A stretch of 64,000 nucleotides of DNA, taken from NCBI RefSeq assembly GCF_026125785.1, contig NZ_JAHCKL010000011.1, positions 58,477 to 122,476 on the forward strand, read 5' to 3'. The DNA is from Hydrogenophaga sp. Lineage in GTDB: Bacteria > Pseudomonadota > Gammaproteobacteria > Burkholderiales > Burkholderiaceae_C. A program made the translations under genes and the position numbers. Under the pieces are notes generated by a model. The model did not search any database. It saw only the letters and a program-made list of their open reading frames with translations, and was not told where the DNA came from. Of this stretch, positions 16,470 through 24,703 are shown one piece after another. How positions within the stretch are numbered: position 1 is the first letter of the stretch; every line of letters starts with the position of its first letter.

Positions 16470-18017
16470 ATGACCACCCCCCGATTGCAATTGAGCGGCA
16501 TCACCAAGCGCTATCCCGGTGTGGTCGCCAACAGTGGCGTCTCGCTCACGGTGGCGCCTGGCGAGGTGCATGCCGTGCTGGGCGAGAACGGCGCGGGCAA
16601 GTCCACGCTGATGAAGATCATCTACGGCTCGGTCAAGCCCGACGAGGGCTCGGTGATGTTCAACGGCAAGCCGGTGCATATCCGCAACCCGCAGGAGGCG
16701 CGCGCCCTGGGCATCAGCATGGTGTTCCAGCACTTCAGCCTGTTCGACACCATCACCGTGGCCGAGAACGTCTGGCTCGGGCTGGACAAGTCCCTCACCT
16801 TGTCGGAGGTGAGCGCGAGCATCACCGCCAAGGCAACTGAATACGGGCTGGACATCGACCCCGCGCGGCCGGTGCACACGCTCTCGGTGGGCGAGATGCA
16901 GCGGGTGGAGATCATCCGCGCGCTGCTGACCAACCCGCAACTGCTGATCCTGGATGAGCCCACCTCGGTGCTCACGCCGCAGGCGGTGGAGCGCCTGTTC
17001 GTGGTGTTGAAGAAGCTGGCGTCCGAGGGCTGCAGCATCCTGTACATCAGCCACAAGCTGCACGAGATCCGCGAGCTGTGCAACGCCTGCACGGTGCTGC
17101 GCGGCGGCCAGGTCACCGGCGTATGCGATCCGCGCCAGGAGAGCAACGCCTCGCTCTCGCGCCTGATGATCGGTGCCGAACCGCCCGCGCTGGACGTGCG
17201 CGAGCTGCATGCGGGCGAACCGGTGCTGGAGGTCAGCGGCCTGTCGCTGGCCAGCGACGATCCTTTCGGTACCGCGCTGGCCGACATCGTGCTGACCGTG
17301 CGCGCGGGCGAGGTGGTGGGCATTGCCGGCGTGTCCGGCAACGGCCAGAGCGAGCTGCTGTACGCGCTTTCGGGTGAGGACCGGCGCGCGCCGGCCGGCA
17401 GCATCCGCCTGCAGGGTCAGGACATCTCGCGCTTCAGCCCGGGGCGGCGACGTGCCCTGGGCCAGCACTTCGTGCCGGAAGAACGCCTGGGCCGGGGTGC
17501 CGTGCCCACGCTGTCGCTGGCGCAGAACCTGCTGCTCACGCGGCGCGATGCGCTCGGCTCGGGCGGCTGGATCCAGGTGGGCGCGCTCAAGGCGCAGGCG
17601 GCCGACGTGATCGCGCGCTACAAGGTCAAGGCCAACGGGCCGGATGCCGCCGCCAAGTCGCTCTCGGGCGGCAACCTGCAGAAGTTCATCGTCGGCCGCG
17701 AGATCGAGGCCAAGCCGCGGTTGCTCATCGTCAGCCAGCCGACCTGGGGCGTGGACGTGGGTGCCTCGGCGCAGATCCGCGGCCAGATCCTGGCGCTGCG
17801 CGACGCCGGCTGCGCGGTGCTGGTGGTCAGCGAAGAACTCGACGAGCTGTTCGAGATCAGCGACCGCCTGCACGTGATCGCCAAGGGCCGCCTCTCGCCC
17901 AGCCTGGACCGGGCGGCTGCCACCATAGAGCGCATCGGCGAATGGATGTCGGGCCTGTGGGATGCCCCGGCCAACGACAACCACCAGAAGAAGGAGACCG
18001 CCCATGCTGCGGCTTGA
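16470..18017 (+). CDS. ABC transporter ATP-binding protein, nucleoside type (double ATPase)
   Basis: A 515-residue protein with two ATPase domains in tandem, as in sugar and BMP-type nucleoside importers. Domain 1 has Walker A GENGAGKST (residues 38-46), an LSVGEMQRVEI signature and the Walker B segment LLILDEPTSVL. Domain 2 has the degenerate GVSGNGQSE, an LSGGNLQK signature and VSQPTWGVDVGAS, where the catalytic glutamate is replaced; this is normal for the second domain of the family. It overlaps the first permease gene by 14 bases. The neighbouring xdh and deaminase genes point to purine nucleosides or bases as cargo. Confidence 0.92.
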   Translation: MTTPRLQLSGITKRYPGVVANSGVSLTVAPGEVHAVLGENGAGKSTLMKIIYGSVKPDEGSVMFNGKPVHIRNPQEARALGISMVFQHFSLFDTITVAENVWLGLDKSLTLSEVSASITAKATEYGLDIDPARPVHTLSVGEMQRVEIIRALLTNPQLLILDEPTSVLTPQAVERLFVVLKKLASEGCSILYISHKLHEIRELCNACTVLRGGQVTGVCDPRQESNASLSRLMIGAEPPALDVRELHAGEPVLEVSGLSLASDDPFGTALADIVLTVRAGEVVGIAGVSGNGQSELLYALSGEDRRAPAGSIRLQGQDISRFSPGRRRALGQHFVPEERLGRGAVPTLSLAQNLLLTRRDALGSGGWIQVGALKAQAADVIARYKVKANGPDAAAKSLSGGNLQKFIVGREIEAKPRLLIVSQPTWGVDVGASAQIRGQILALRDAGCAVLVVSEELDELFEISDRLHVIAKGRLSPSLDRAAATIERIGEWMSGLWDAPANDNHQKKETAHAAA

Positions 18018-19062
18018 AGTCCGTCCCCAGCCCTCGGCGCGCTGGGGCTACGCCTCGCCCCTGCTGGCACTGGCCATCACGGTGGTGATCGGTGTGATCC
18101 TCTTTGCCGTGCTTGGCAAGGACCCGGTGCGCGGCCTGCAGGTGTTCTTCTGGGAACCCATCAAGAGCGGCTATGCCATCTCCGAACTGATGGTCAAGGC
18201 CACGCCGCTGCTCATCATCGCCCTGGGGCTGGCGGTGTGTTTCCGCTCCAATGTGTGGAACATCGGCGCCGAGGGGCAGTACATAGTCGGCGCGATCTTC
18301 GCCGCAGGCGTGGCGCTCACGGCCGACAAGACCACCGGCCCCTGGATCGTCGCCGCGGTGATCGCAGCCGGCGTGCTGGGCGGCATGCTCTGGGCCGGCA
18401 TCACCGCGCTGCTGCGCGACCGCTTCAACGCCAACGAGATCCTGGTCAGCCTGATGCTGGTCTATGTGGCGGTGCAACTGCTCAACTTCCTGGTCTACGG
18501 CCCGTGGAAGGACCCGCAAGGCTACAACTTCCCGCAGACCAAGACCTTCGAGGCTGTGGCGCAGATACCGCGCCTGATGCAGGGCTCGCGGGTGAACATC
18601 GGCCTGCTGTTCGCGCTGGCCGGCGTGGTTGGGGTGTGGATCTTCCTGTTCCGGACCTATGCGGGTTATGCGCAACTGGTGGGTGGCCTGGCGCCTGCCG
18701 CCGCACGCTACGCCGGCTTTTCCTCGCGCAAGGCGCTGTGGATCGCCTTGCTGAGCTCGGGAGCGGCCGCCGGCCTGGCCGGTGCGCTGGAGGTCGCCGG
18801 CCCGATCGGCCAACTCACGCCCTACGTGCCGGCGGGCTACGGCTTCGCCGCCATCATCGTCGCCTTCGTCGGGCGGCTGCACCCGGTGGGCATCGTGTTC
18901 TCCGCCATCCTCATGAGCATGTTCTACATCGGCGGTGAACTCGCGCAGTCGCGCCTGGGCCTGCCCAAGTCCATCACCGGTGTGTTCCAGGGCCTGCTGT
19001 TGTTCGCACTGCTGGCCTGCGACACGCTCATCGCCTACCGCCTCGTGTGGAAAAAGAACTGA
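18004..19062 (+). CDS. ABC transporter permease 1, nucleoside type
   Basis: A 352-residue inner-membrane protein of the branched-chain/sugar permease superfamily (NupP/YufP-like). Several hydrophobic segments are visible, with the family motif VCFRSNVWNIGAEGQYIVGA near residue 80 and a later FSSRKALWIALLSSGAAAGLAGALEV. The ATG at 18004 is chosen because AGAAGGAGA precedes it; it lies within the end of the ATPase gene. It pairs with the next gene to form a heterodimeric channel. Confidence 0.9.
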   Translation: MLRLEVRPQPSARWGYASPLLALAITVVIGVILFAVLGKDPVRGLQVFFWEPIKSGYAISELMVKATPLLIIALGLAVCFRSNVWNIGAEGQYIVGAIFAAGVALTADKTTGPWIVAAVIAAGVLGGMLWAGITALLRDRFNANEILVSLMLVYVAVQLLNFLVYGPWKDPQGYNFPQTKTFEAVAQIPRLMQGSRVNIGLLFALAGVVGVWIFLFRTYAGYAQLVGGLAPAAARYAGFSSRKALWIALLSSGAAAGLAGALEVAGPIGQLTPYVPAGYGFAAIIVAFVGRLHPVGIVFSAILMSMFYIGGELAQSRLGLPKSITGVFQGLLLFALLACDTLIAYRLVWKKN

Positions 19063-19069
19063 GGACGCC

Positions 19070-19990
19070 ATGGACTCCACCGCACTTCTGATCGCCTCCT
19101 CGCTCAACGCCGGCACCGTGCTGGCCATCGCCTCGCTCGGCCTGCTCATCAATGAAAAGGCGGGCATCGTCAACCTGGGGGCCGAGGGCATGATGCTCTG
19201 CGCCGCGCTCGCGGGTTTCGCCACCGTGGTGCACACGGGAAGCTCCACGTTGGGCTTCGTGGCCGGCATGGCTGCCGGTGCGCTGCTGGCCGCCATCTTT
19301 GGCGTGCTGGTCATCTGGCTCAACACCAACCAGTACGCCACCGGCCTGGCGCTCAGCCTGTTCGGTGCGGGGTTCTCGGCCTTCGCGGGCACCGGCTATG
19401 TGCAGGAGAAACTGCCGGAACAGGTGCGCCACGCCATCCCGCTGCTGGCGGACATCCCCTTCATCGGCCCCGCGCTGTTCCGCCACCATCCCATGGTCTA
19501 CATCTGTGTGGCGCTGGTGGTGTTCCTGATCTGGTTCCTTTACCGCACGCGCGCGGGCCTGGTGCTGCGCAGCGTGGGCGAAAGCCCGGAGTCCGCGCAC
19601 GCGTTGGGCTATCCGGTGCGGCGCATCCGCCTGCTGGCGGTGGTGGCCGGGGGCGCGCTCTGTGGCCTGGCCGGGGCCTACGTCTCCACCGCCTACACGC
19701 CGCTGTGGGTGGAGGGCATGATCGCCGGCAAGGGCTGGATCGCGCTCGCACTCACCACCTTCGCCACCTGGCGCCCGGCGCGCGTGCTGCTGGGAGCCTA
19801 CCTGTTCGGCGGCGTGACCATGCTGCAGTTCCACCTGCAAGGCATGGGCGTGAACGTGCCCAGCCAGTTCCTGACCATGATGCCCTACGTGGCGACCATC
19901 GTGGTGCTGGTGCTGATCTCGCGCAACCCGACCTGGATACGCATCAACATGCCCAGTTCCATCGGGAAACCCTTCTACCCGGGTGCATAA
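19070..19990 (+). CDS. ABC transporter permease 2, nucleoside type
   Basis: A 306-residue inner-membrane permease (NupQ/YufQ-like), 7 bases after permease 1. It shows the conserved start ASSLNAGTVLAIASLGLLINEKAGIVNLGAEGMML and the C-terminal GVNVPSQFLTMMPYVATIVVL. The ATG at 19070 follows GAGGACGCC. With permease 1, the double ATPase and a BMP receptor it makes a complete importer. Confidence 0.9.
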   Translation: MDSTALLIASSLNAGTVLAIASLGLLINEKAGIVNLGAEGMMLCAALAGFATVVHTGSSTLGFVAGMAAGALLAAIFGVLVIWLNTNQYATGLALSLFGAGFSAFAGTGYVQEKLPEQVRHAIPLLADIPFIGPALFRHHPMVYICVALVVFLIWFLYRTRAGLVLRSVGESPESAHALGYPVRRIRLLAVVAGGALCGLAGAYVSTAYTPLWVEGMIAGKGWIALALTTFATWRPARVLLGAYLFGGVTMLQFHLQGMGVNVPSQFLTMMPYVATIVVLVLISRNPTWIRINMPSSIGKPFYPGA

Positions 19991-20071
19991 TTTGCTAGCG
20001 ACCTGGTACCCAAACCGGTATTCAACTGCGTATCGCCACTTTTCCACCACCCTCCCATTCCGAGGACTTCC

Positions 20072-21226
20072 ATGACTGACCTGAACAAACGTTCCCTGAT
20101 GAAGGTTGCCGCGCTGACCGCGCTGAGCGCCGCCGTGCTGATTGGCTGCGGCAAGAAGGAAGAGGCCGCCGCGCCCGCAGCTGCGCCGGCGCCCGCGCCG
20201 GCTGCCGAGGCGCCCAAGGCCGAGCCGCTGAAGATCGCGTTCGCCTATGTCGGCCCGGTGGGTGATGGCGGCTGGACCTTTGCCCATGACAACGGCCGCA
20301 AGGCATTGGAAAAGGAATTTGGCGACAAGGTCGTCACCAGCTTCGTGGAGAGCGTGCCCGAGAGCGCCGACGCCGAGCGCGTGATCCGCGACATGGCCTC
20401 CAACGGCAACAAGCTGATCTTCGGCACCACCTTCGGCTACATGGAGCCCATGCTCAAGGTGGCCGCCGACTTCAAGGACGTGAAGTTCGAGCACGCCACC
20501 GGCTACAAGACAGCCGAGAACATGCGCACCTACGACAGCCGCACCTACGAAGGTGCCTACATGGCTGGCGTGATCGCCGGAGGCATGACCAAGACCAACA
20601 CCCTGGGCGTGGTGGCGTCGATCCCCATCCCCGAGGTGATCCGCAACATCAACAGCTTCACGCTGGGTGCGCAGTCGGTCAACCCCAAGATCAAGACCAA
20701 GGTGGTCTGGGTCAACGGCTGGTTCGATCCGCCCAAGGAAACGGAAGCCGCGACCTCGCTGCTCAACGGGGGCGCCGACATCCTGTTCCAGAACACCGAC
20801 TCCTCCGCCGTGCTGCAGACCGCCGAGAAGGCCGGCAAGCGCGCCTTTGGCTGGGACTCCGACATGACCGCCTATGGCCCCAAGGCCCACCTGGGTTCGG
20901 CCATCATCAACTGGGGTCCGTACTACATCAAGGCCACCAAGGACGCGCTGGAAGGCACCTGGACCGGCAGCAGTGGTGTGTGGTGGGGCCACAAGGAAGG
21001 CGCCATCGACCTCGTCTCCATCGCCGAGGACGTGCCCGCCGAGATCAAGACCAAGATCGACACCATCAAGGCCGGCCTGAAGGACGGCAGCTTCCACCCC
21101 TGGACCGGCCCCATCGTCGATCAGGCGGGCAAGGAAGTGCTGGCCAAGGACGCCAAGGCCGACGATGCGTTCCTGGGCGGCATCAAGTTCTACGTGAAGG
21201 GCGTGGAAGGCAAAGTGCCGCAGTAA
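20072..21226 (+). CDS. BMP-family nucleoside-binding lipoprotein, ABC receptor
   Basis: A 384-residue BMP/PnrA-type receptor. The N-terminus has a lipobox (LIGC, Cys near residue 26) and an Ala/Pro-rich linker, so it should be a lipid-anchored periplasmic protein. The core has PVGDGGWTFAHDNGRKALEKE, then FGTTFGYMEPMLKVAADF and SIPIPEVIRNINSF, all typical of purine-nucleoside receptors of this family. It follows the permease genes after 81 bases. A close paralogue lies at 23521-24630. Ligand (nucleoside or base) inferred from family and context. Confidence 0.9.
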   Translation: MTDLNKRSLMKVAALTALSAAVLIGCGKKEEAAAPAAAPAPAPAAEAPKAEPLKIAFAYVGPVGDGGWTFAHDNGRKALEKEFGDKVVTSFVESVPESADAERVIRDMASNGNKLIFGTTFGYMEPMLKVAADFKDVKFEHATGYKTAENMRTYDSRTYEGAYMAGVIAGGMTKTNTLGVVASIPIPEVIRNINSFTLGAQSVNPKIKTKVVWVNGWFDPPKETEAATSLLNGGADILFQNTDSSAVLQTAEKAGKRAFGWDSDMTAYGPKAHLGSAIINWGPYYIKATKDALEGTWTGSSGVWWGHKEGAIDLVSIAEDVPAEIKTKIDTIKAGLKDGSFHPWTGPIVDQAGKEVLAKDAKADDAFLGGIKFYVKGVEGKVPQ

Positions 21227-21240
21227 GTGAGGCATGCCCC

Positions 21241-21271
21241 GCCGCGCTTTGCGCGGCCCCCCTCAAGGGGG
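21241..21271. terminator. paired GC-rich hairpins after BMP receptor gene
   Basis: GCCGCGC-TTT-GCGCGGC (21241-21257) is followed at once by CCCCC-TCAA-GGGGG (21258-21271), 14 bases after the receptor stop. A degenerate inverted copy of the dispersed repeat (about 21281-21306) follows. There is no T-run, so this may be a transcript-stabilising or terminating structure. Confidence 0.45.
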
Positions 21272-21334
21272 TGGCACTGGTGGCCCGTCCCGAGCTGGTC
21301 GAAGGGCGGTTCCGCAGTGTCTGCCGGGTCGCTT

Positions 21335-21363
21335 GGCCGCCTTCGGGCGGCCTTTGTTTTTTT
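21335..21363 (+). terminator. Rho-independent terminator before the Rieske gene
   Basis: A perfect 7-bp stem GGCCGCC-TTCG-GGCGGCC (21335-21352) is followed by TTTGTTTTTTT. This is a textbook intrinsic terminator with a UUCG tetraloop. It ends the ABC operon transcript and lies only 12 bases before the ATG of the Rieske gene, so that gene needs readthrough or a promoter inside this region. Confidence 0.85.
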
Positions 21364-21374
21364 CAGGGGTTCCG

Positions 21375-22391
21375 ATGGTTGAAAAACAGCTCTGGCATCC
21401 GGTGGCTGCTTCGCGGGAAGTGCGCGATGCGCCGCTGGCGTGCACCCTGCTGGGCGAGCCGCTGGTGCTGTGGCGTGAGCCAGGGCATGGCGGCGACCGG
21501 GTGCATGCCTGGGCGGACCGTTGTCCGCACCGGGGCGCGCGCCTGTCGCTGGGGCGGGTGCTGTCCGGGGTGCGCGGGGCGCGGCTGGAGTGTCCTTACC
21601 ACGGCTGGCAGTTCGGCGGCGAGGGGCGCTGCCAGCATGTGCCGGCGGCGCCGGACTTCGTGCCGCCCGCCGGACATGCGGCGCAGATGTTCGAGGCCTG
21701 CGAGCGGCATGGGCTGGTGTGGGTGCGGCTCGCGGCGCCGGAGTCGGCGCTGGCACCGGTGCTGGCCGAGCCACCGCTGTTCGCCCCCGGCGGCGAGGCC
21801 GGCTGGCGCGTGGTGCTGTGCGGCCCTTATGAGGTCGCCACCAGTGCGCCGCGCCTGGTCGAGAATTTCCTGGACCTCAGCCACTTCGGTTTCGTGCACG
21901 AGGGCTGGCTGGGTGAGCGCGGGCATGCCCAGGTGCGCACCGGCGTGGTGGAGGAGGGGGCCGCAGGCCTGGCCGTGCGCGATGCCCAGGCCTGGCAGCC
22001 GCGCGCCTATGCCGGCGCCGAACAGGGCGCATGGATCGCCTACCGCTACGAAGTGCAGCACCCGTATGCCGCCGTCCTGCGCAAGGACGCCGCCAATGGC
22101 GACCCGGTGAGCAACGCCATCGCCCTGTTCATACGGCCGGACGCACACGAGCGCTGCACCGCCTGGTTCGTCATGGCCACTTTGGGTGATGCGTCCTCCG
22201 ACCGGGATCTGTTGGCGTTCCAGGACACGGTGTTCGCGCAGGACCGGCCCGTGGTGGAATCGCAGACACCGCGTGCCTTGCCGATAGGCCGCACCGCGCC
22301 CGTGACCGAGGTGCACGGCCCGGCCGACCGCGTTTCCAGCGCCTACCGGCGCTACCTCAATCGCCTGGGCATCACCCTGGGCACCACCTGA
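21375..22391 (+). CDS. Rieske-type oxygenase, alpha subunit
   Basis: A 338-residue Rieske non-haem iron oxygenase. The 2Fe-2S ligands are C50 and H52 (CPHRG) and C73 and H76 (CPYHGW). The mononuclear iron site follows as N164-x-x-D167-x-x-H170-x4-H175 ([12 protein letters not shown]). The size and motif fit the VanA-like group that includes N- and O-demethylases. In this purine locus two roles are plausible: oxidation of hypoxanthine as proposed for Klebsiella HpxD, or N-demethylation of methylxanthines as by NdmA/NdmB. No reductase gene is adjacent. The adenine deaminase gene follows after 29 bases. Confidence 0.85.
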   Translation: MVEKQLWHPVAASREVRDAPLACTLLGEPLVLWREPGHGGDRVHAWADRCPHRGARLSLGRVLSGVRGARLECPYHGWQFGGEGRCQHVPAAPDFVPPAGHAAQMFEACERHGLVWVRLAAPESALAPVLAEPPLFAPGGEAGWRVVLCGPYEVATSAPRLVENFLDLSHFGFVHEGWLGERGHAQVRTGVVEEGAAGLAVRDAQAWQPRAYAGAEQGAWIAYRYEVQHPYAAVLRKDAANGDPVSNAIALFIRPDAHERCTAWFVMATLGDASSDRDLLAFQDTVFAQDRPVVESQTPRALPIGRTAPVTEVHGPADRVSSAYRRYLNRLGITLGTT

Positions 22392-22420
22392 CCCGCCCGA
22401 ACCGGAAAGAGCGTCTCAAC

Positions 22421-23437
22421 ATGGATACCGCCGTCAATCCCGCCACCCTGGCCGCCGCCATTCCCAAGGCCGAGCTGCACATCCACATCGAAGGCTCCCT
22501 GGAGCCCGAACTGATCTTCGCGCTGGCTCAGCGCAATGGGGTGAAGCTCGCGTACCCGGACGTGCAGGCGCTGCGCGAAGCGTACGCGTTCACCAACCTG
22601 CAGAGCTTCCTGGACATCTACTACGCGGGCGCCAGCGTGCTGCTGCACGAGGCGGACTTCCACGACATGGCCTGGGCCTACTTCCTGCGTGCCAAGGCCG
22701 ACAACGTGGCGCACACGGAGATCTTCTTTGACCCGCAGACCCACACCGCGCGCGGTGTGCCCATGGCCAGCGTGGTCCGGGGCCTGGCCAGTGCCTGCGA
22801 ACGTGCGCACGGCGAACTGGGCATCAGCAGCGCGCTCATCCTGTGCTTCCTGCGCCACCTGAGCGAGCAGGACGCGCTCGACACGCTGGAGGCGGCGCTG
22901 CCGCTGCGTGAGCATTTCATTGGCGTGGGGCTGGACTCCAGCGAGGTCGGGCACCCGCCCTCGAAGTTCTCGCGCGTGTTCGCGCGCTGCCGCGAACTCG
23001 GTCTGCGGGTGGTGGCGCACGCGGGCGAAGAGGGCCCACCCGAATACATCTGGGAAGCGCTCGACGATCTGAAGGCCGAGCGCATCGACCACGGCGTGCG
23101 CAGCCTGGAAGACCCGGCACTGGTGGCCGAACTGGCCCGGCGGCGTACGCCGCTGACCGTGTGCCCGCTCTCCAACCTCAAGCTGTGCGTGGTGAAAGAC
23201 CTGGCCGACCACCCGATGAAGCGCCTGCTCGACGCCGGCCTGTGCGCCACCGTCAACTCCGACGACCCGGCCTACTTTGGCGGTTACCTGAACGCCAACT
23301 TCGTGCGAACGGTACAGGCGCTGGACCTCTCGCGCGAAGACGTCATCACCCTCGCACGCAACAGCTTCGAGGCCAGCTTCGTGAGCGACACCCGCCGCCA
23401 GGAACTCATGGCGCTGCTGGAGGCCGCGACCGGCTGA
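22421..23437 (+). CDS. adenine deaminase (adenosine deaminase-like, type 2)
   Basis: A 338-residue metal-dependent hydrolase that should convert adenine to hypoxanthine and ammonia. The zinc ligands H20 and H22 (ELHIHIEGS), the [15 protein letters not shown] motif with a histidine ligand, and [11 protein letters not shown] are visible. The pattern [15 protein letters not shown] and the [12 protein letters not shown] variant match Pseudomonas PA0148-type adenine deaminases rather than true adenosine deaminases, from memory of that family. It sits beside guanine deaminase and xanthine dehydrogenase, forming a path from both bases to urate. Confidence 0.85.
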   Translation: MDTAVNPATLAAAIPKAELHIHIEGSLEPELIFALAQRNGVKLAYPDVQALREAYAFTNLQSFLDIYYAGASVLLHEADFHDMAWAYFLRAKADNVAHTEIFFDPQTHTARGVPMASVVRGLASACERAHGELGISSALILCFLRHLSEQDALDTLEAALPLREHFIGVGLDSSEVGHPPSKFSRVFARCRELGLRVVAHAGEEGPPEYIWEALDDLKAERIDHGVRSLEDPALVAELARRRTPLTVCPLSNLKLCVVKDLADHPMKRLLDAGLCATVNSDDPAYFGGYLNANFVRTVQALDLSREDVITLARNSFEASFVSDTRRQELMALLEAATG

Positions 23438-23460
23438 GGCCGACGGGTAAAATCCGCCGC

Positions 23461-23491
23461 AGCGAGCCGGTGCTTCCCTGGCTCGCTTTTT
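23461..23491 (+). terminator. intrinsic terminator or attenuator before second BMP gene
   Basis: An 8-bp perfect stem AGCGAGCC-N11-GGCTCGCT is followed by TTTT. It lies 23 bases after the adenine deaminase stop and 30 before the next ATG. A TAAAAT element (23448-23453), a possible -10 box, lies just upstream, so a transcript started there would meet the hairpin before the gene. Confidence 0.7.
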
Positions 23492-23520
23492 CATTCACGG
23501 AAGCCATGTAGAGGAACACC

Positions 23521-24630
23521 ATGTACAAAAACCTCGTGGCCCGGTGCGCCTTCGGCGTGCTGGCGGCCGCCAGCTTTTCAGTCCTTCCCCCAACCCTGCA
23601 CGCGCAGCCCTTGGCAGCCACGGCGCCGCTGAAGGCGGCCTTTGTCTATGTGGCGCCCCTCACCGACGCCGGCTGGGTGCGCCAGCACGAGCAAGGCCGT
23701 CTGGCGGTGCAGGCCGCGCTGGGTGGCCGCGTGGACACGCGTTACGTGGAGAACGTGCCCGAGGGGCCCGACGCCGAGCGCGTGATACGCGACCTCGCCC
23801 AGCAGGGCGCGCGCATCATCTTCACGCCCAGCTTCGGCTACATGGAGCCCACGCTCAAGGTGGCGCGCGAATTCCCGGACGTGAAGTTCGAGTCCATCAC
23901 CGGCTACAAGACCGCGCCCAACGTGGCCACCGCGAATGCGCGCTACTACGAGGGCCGGTACCTGGCAGGCGTGGCGGCCGGGCGCATGGCCACGCAGGCT
24001 GGCTACGTGGCGGGCTTTCCCATTCCCGAGGTGATCCAGGGCATCAATGCCTTCACGCTGGGCATGCGCTCGGTCAACCCGCGCGCCACCGTCAAGGTGG
24101 TGTGGCTGGGCGAGTGGTTCAACCCGCCGCGCGAGCGCGACGCGGCGATGGCGCTGATGAACCAGGGCGCCGAGGTGCTGGCCTTCCACACCGGCTCCAC
24201 CGCCGTCATGGTCGCCGCGCAGGAGCGCGGCCGGCTCGCCGTGGCCTACCACTCGGACATGCGCCGCGTCGCGCCCGATGCGCAGGTGGTGGCGGTCACG
24301 CACCGCTGGGGCGACTATTACACACGCCGCGTGCAGGCGGTGCTGGACGGCACCTGGCAGAGCGGCAGCGTCTGGGGTGGTGTGAAGGACGGCATGATCC
24401 GTGTGGAAGCCTTTGGCAGCAAGGTGCCCGCGGCGGTGCGCGACGAGGTGCAAGCCCGCCAGGCCGAGATGGAGACCGGCCGGCTGCCGGTGTTCGCAGC
24501 ACCGCGCACCTCGCCGGTGCGCGACAACCAGGGGCGGACCGTGATCGAAGCCGGCCAAAGCCTGGGCGATGCGCAGATCCTGAGCATGAACTGGCTGGTG
24601 GAAGGCGTGCAGGGCAGCGTGGACCGCTGA
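23521..24630 (+). CDS. second BMP-family receptor, soluble periplasmic type
   Basis: A 369-residue paralogue of the receptor at 20072-21226, with the same blocks (AFVYVAPLTDAGWVRQHEQGR, FGYMEPTLKVAREFPDVKFE, FPIPEVIQGINAFTLGMRSVNP). It differs in having a normal cleavable signal peptide (cut near LHA, residue 28) and no lipobox cysteine, so it should be free in the periplasm. It has no permease or ATPase genes of its own and may feed the importer encoded at 16470-19990. A terminator precedes it, so it may be regulated apart from its neighbours. Confidence 0.88.
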   Translation: MYKNLVARCAFGVLAAASFSVLPPTLHAQPLAATAPLKAAFVYVAPLTDAGWVRQHEQGRLAVQAALGGRVDTRYVENVPEGPDAERVIRDLAQQGARIIFTPSFGYMEPTLKVAREFPDVKFESITGYKTAPNVATANARYYEGRYLAGVAAGRMATQAGYVAGFPIPEVIQGINAFTLGMRSVNPRATVKVVWLGEWFNPPRERDAAMALMNQGAEVLAFHTGSTAVMVAAQERGRLAVAYHSDMRRVAPDAQVVAVTHRWGDYYTRRVQAVLDGTWQSGSVWGGVKDGMIRVEAFGSKVPAAVRDEVQARQAEMETGRLPVFAAPRTSPVRDNQGRTVIEAGQSLGDAQILSMNWLVEGVQGSVDR

Positions 24631-24703
24631 ACGCGCAGCCGGGTATGGGCCTTATCGGCGGCTCCGTATGCCGGGCCGCGCCACAGGCGTTAAGCTCGCC
24701 GGC

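Noticed and set aside
19991-20071. Purine riboswitch before the first BMP gene
   Set aside because: The 81-base gap shows no purine aptamer blocks and no terminator-like expression platform.
22421-23437. True adenosine deaminase
   Set aside because: The motif variants match adenine deaminase type 2 better, and the neighbours act on free bases. Adenosine activity is not excluded.
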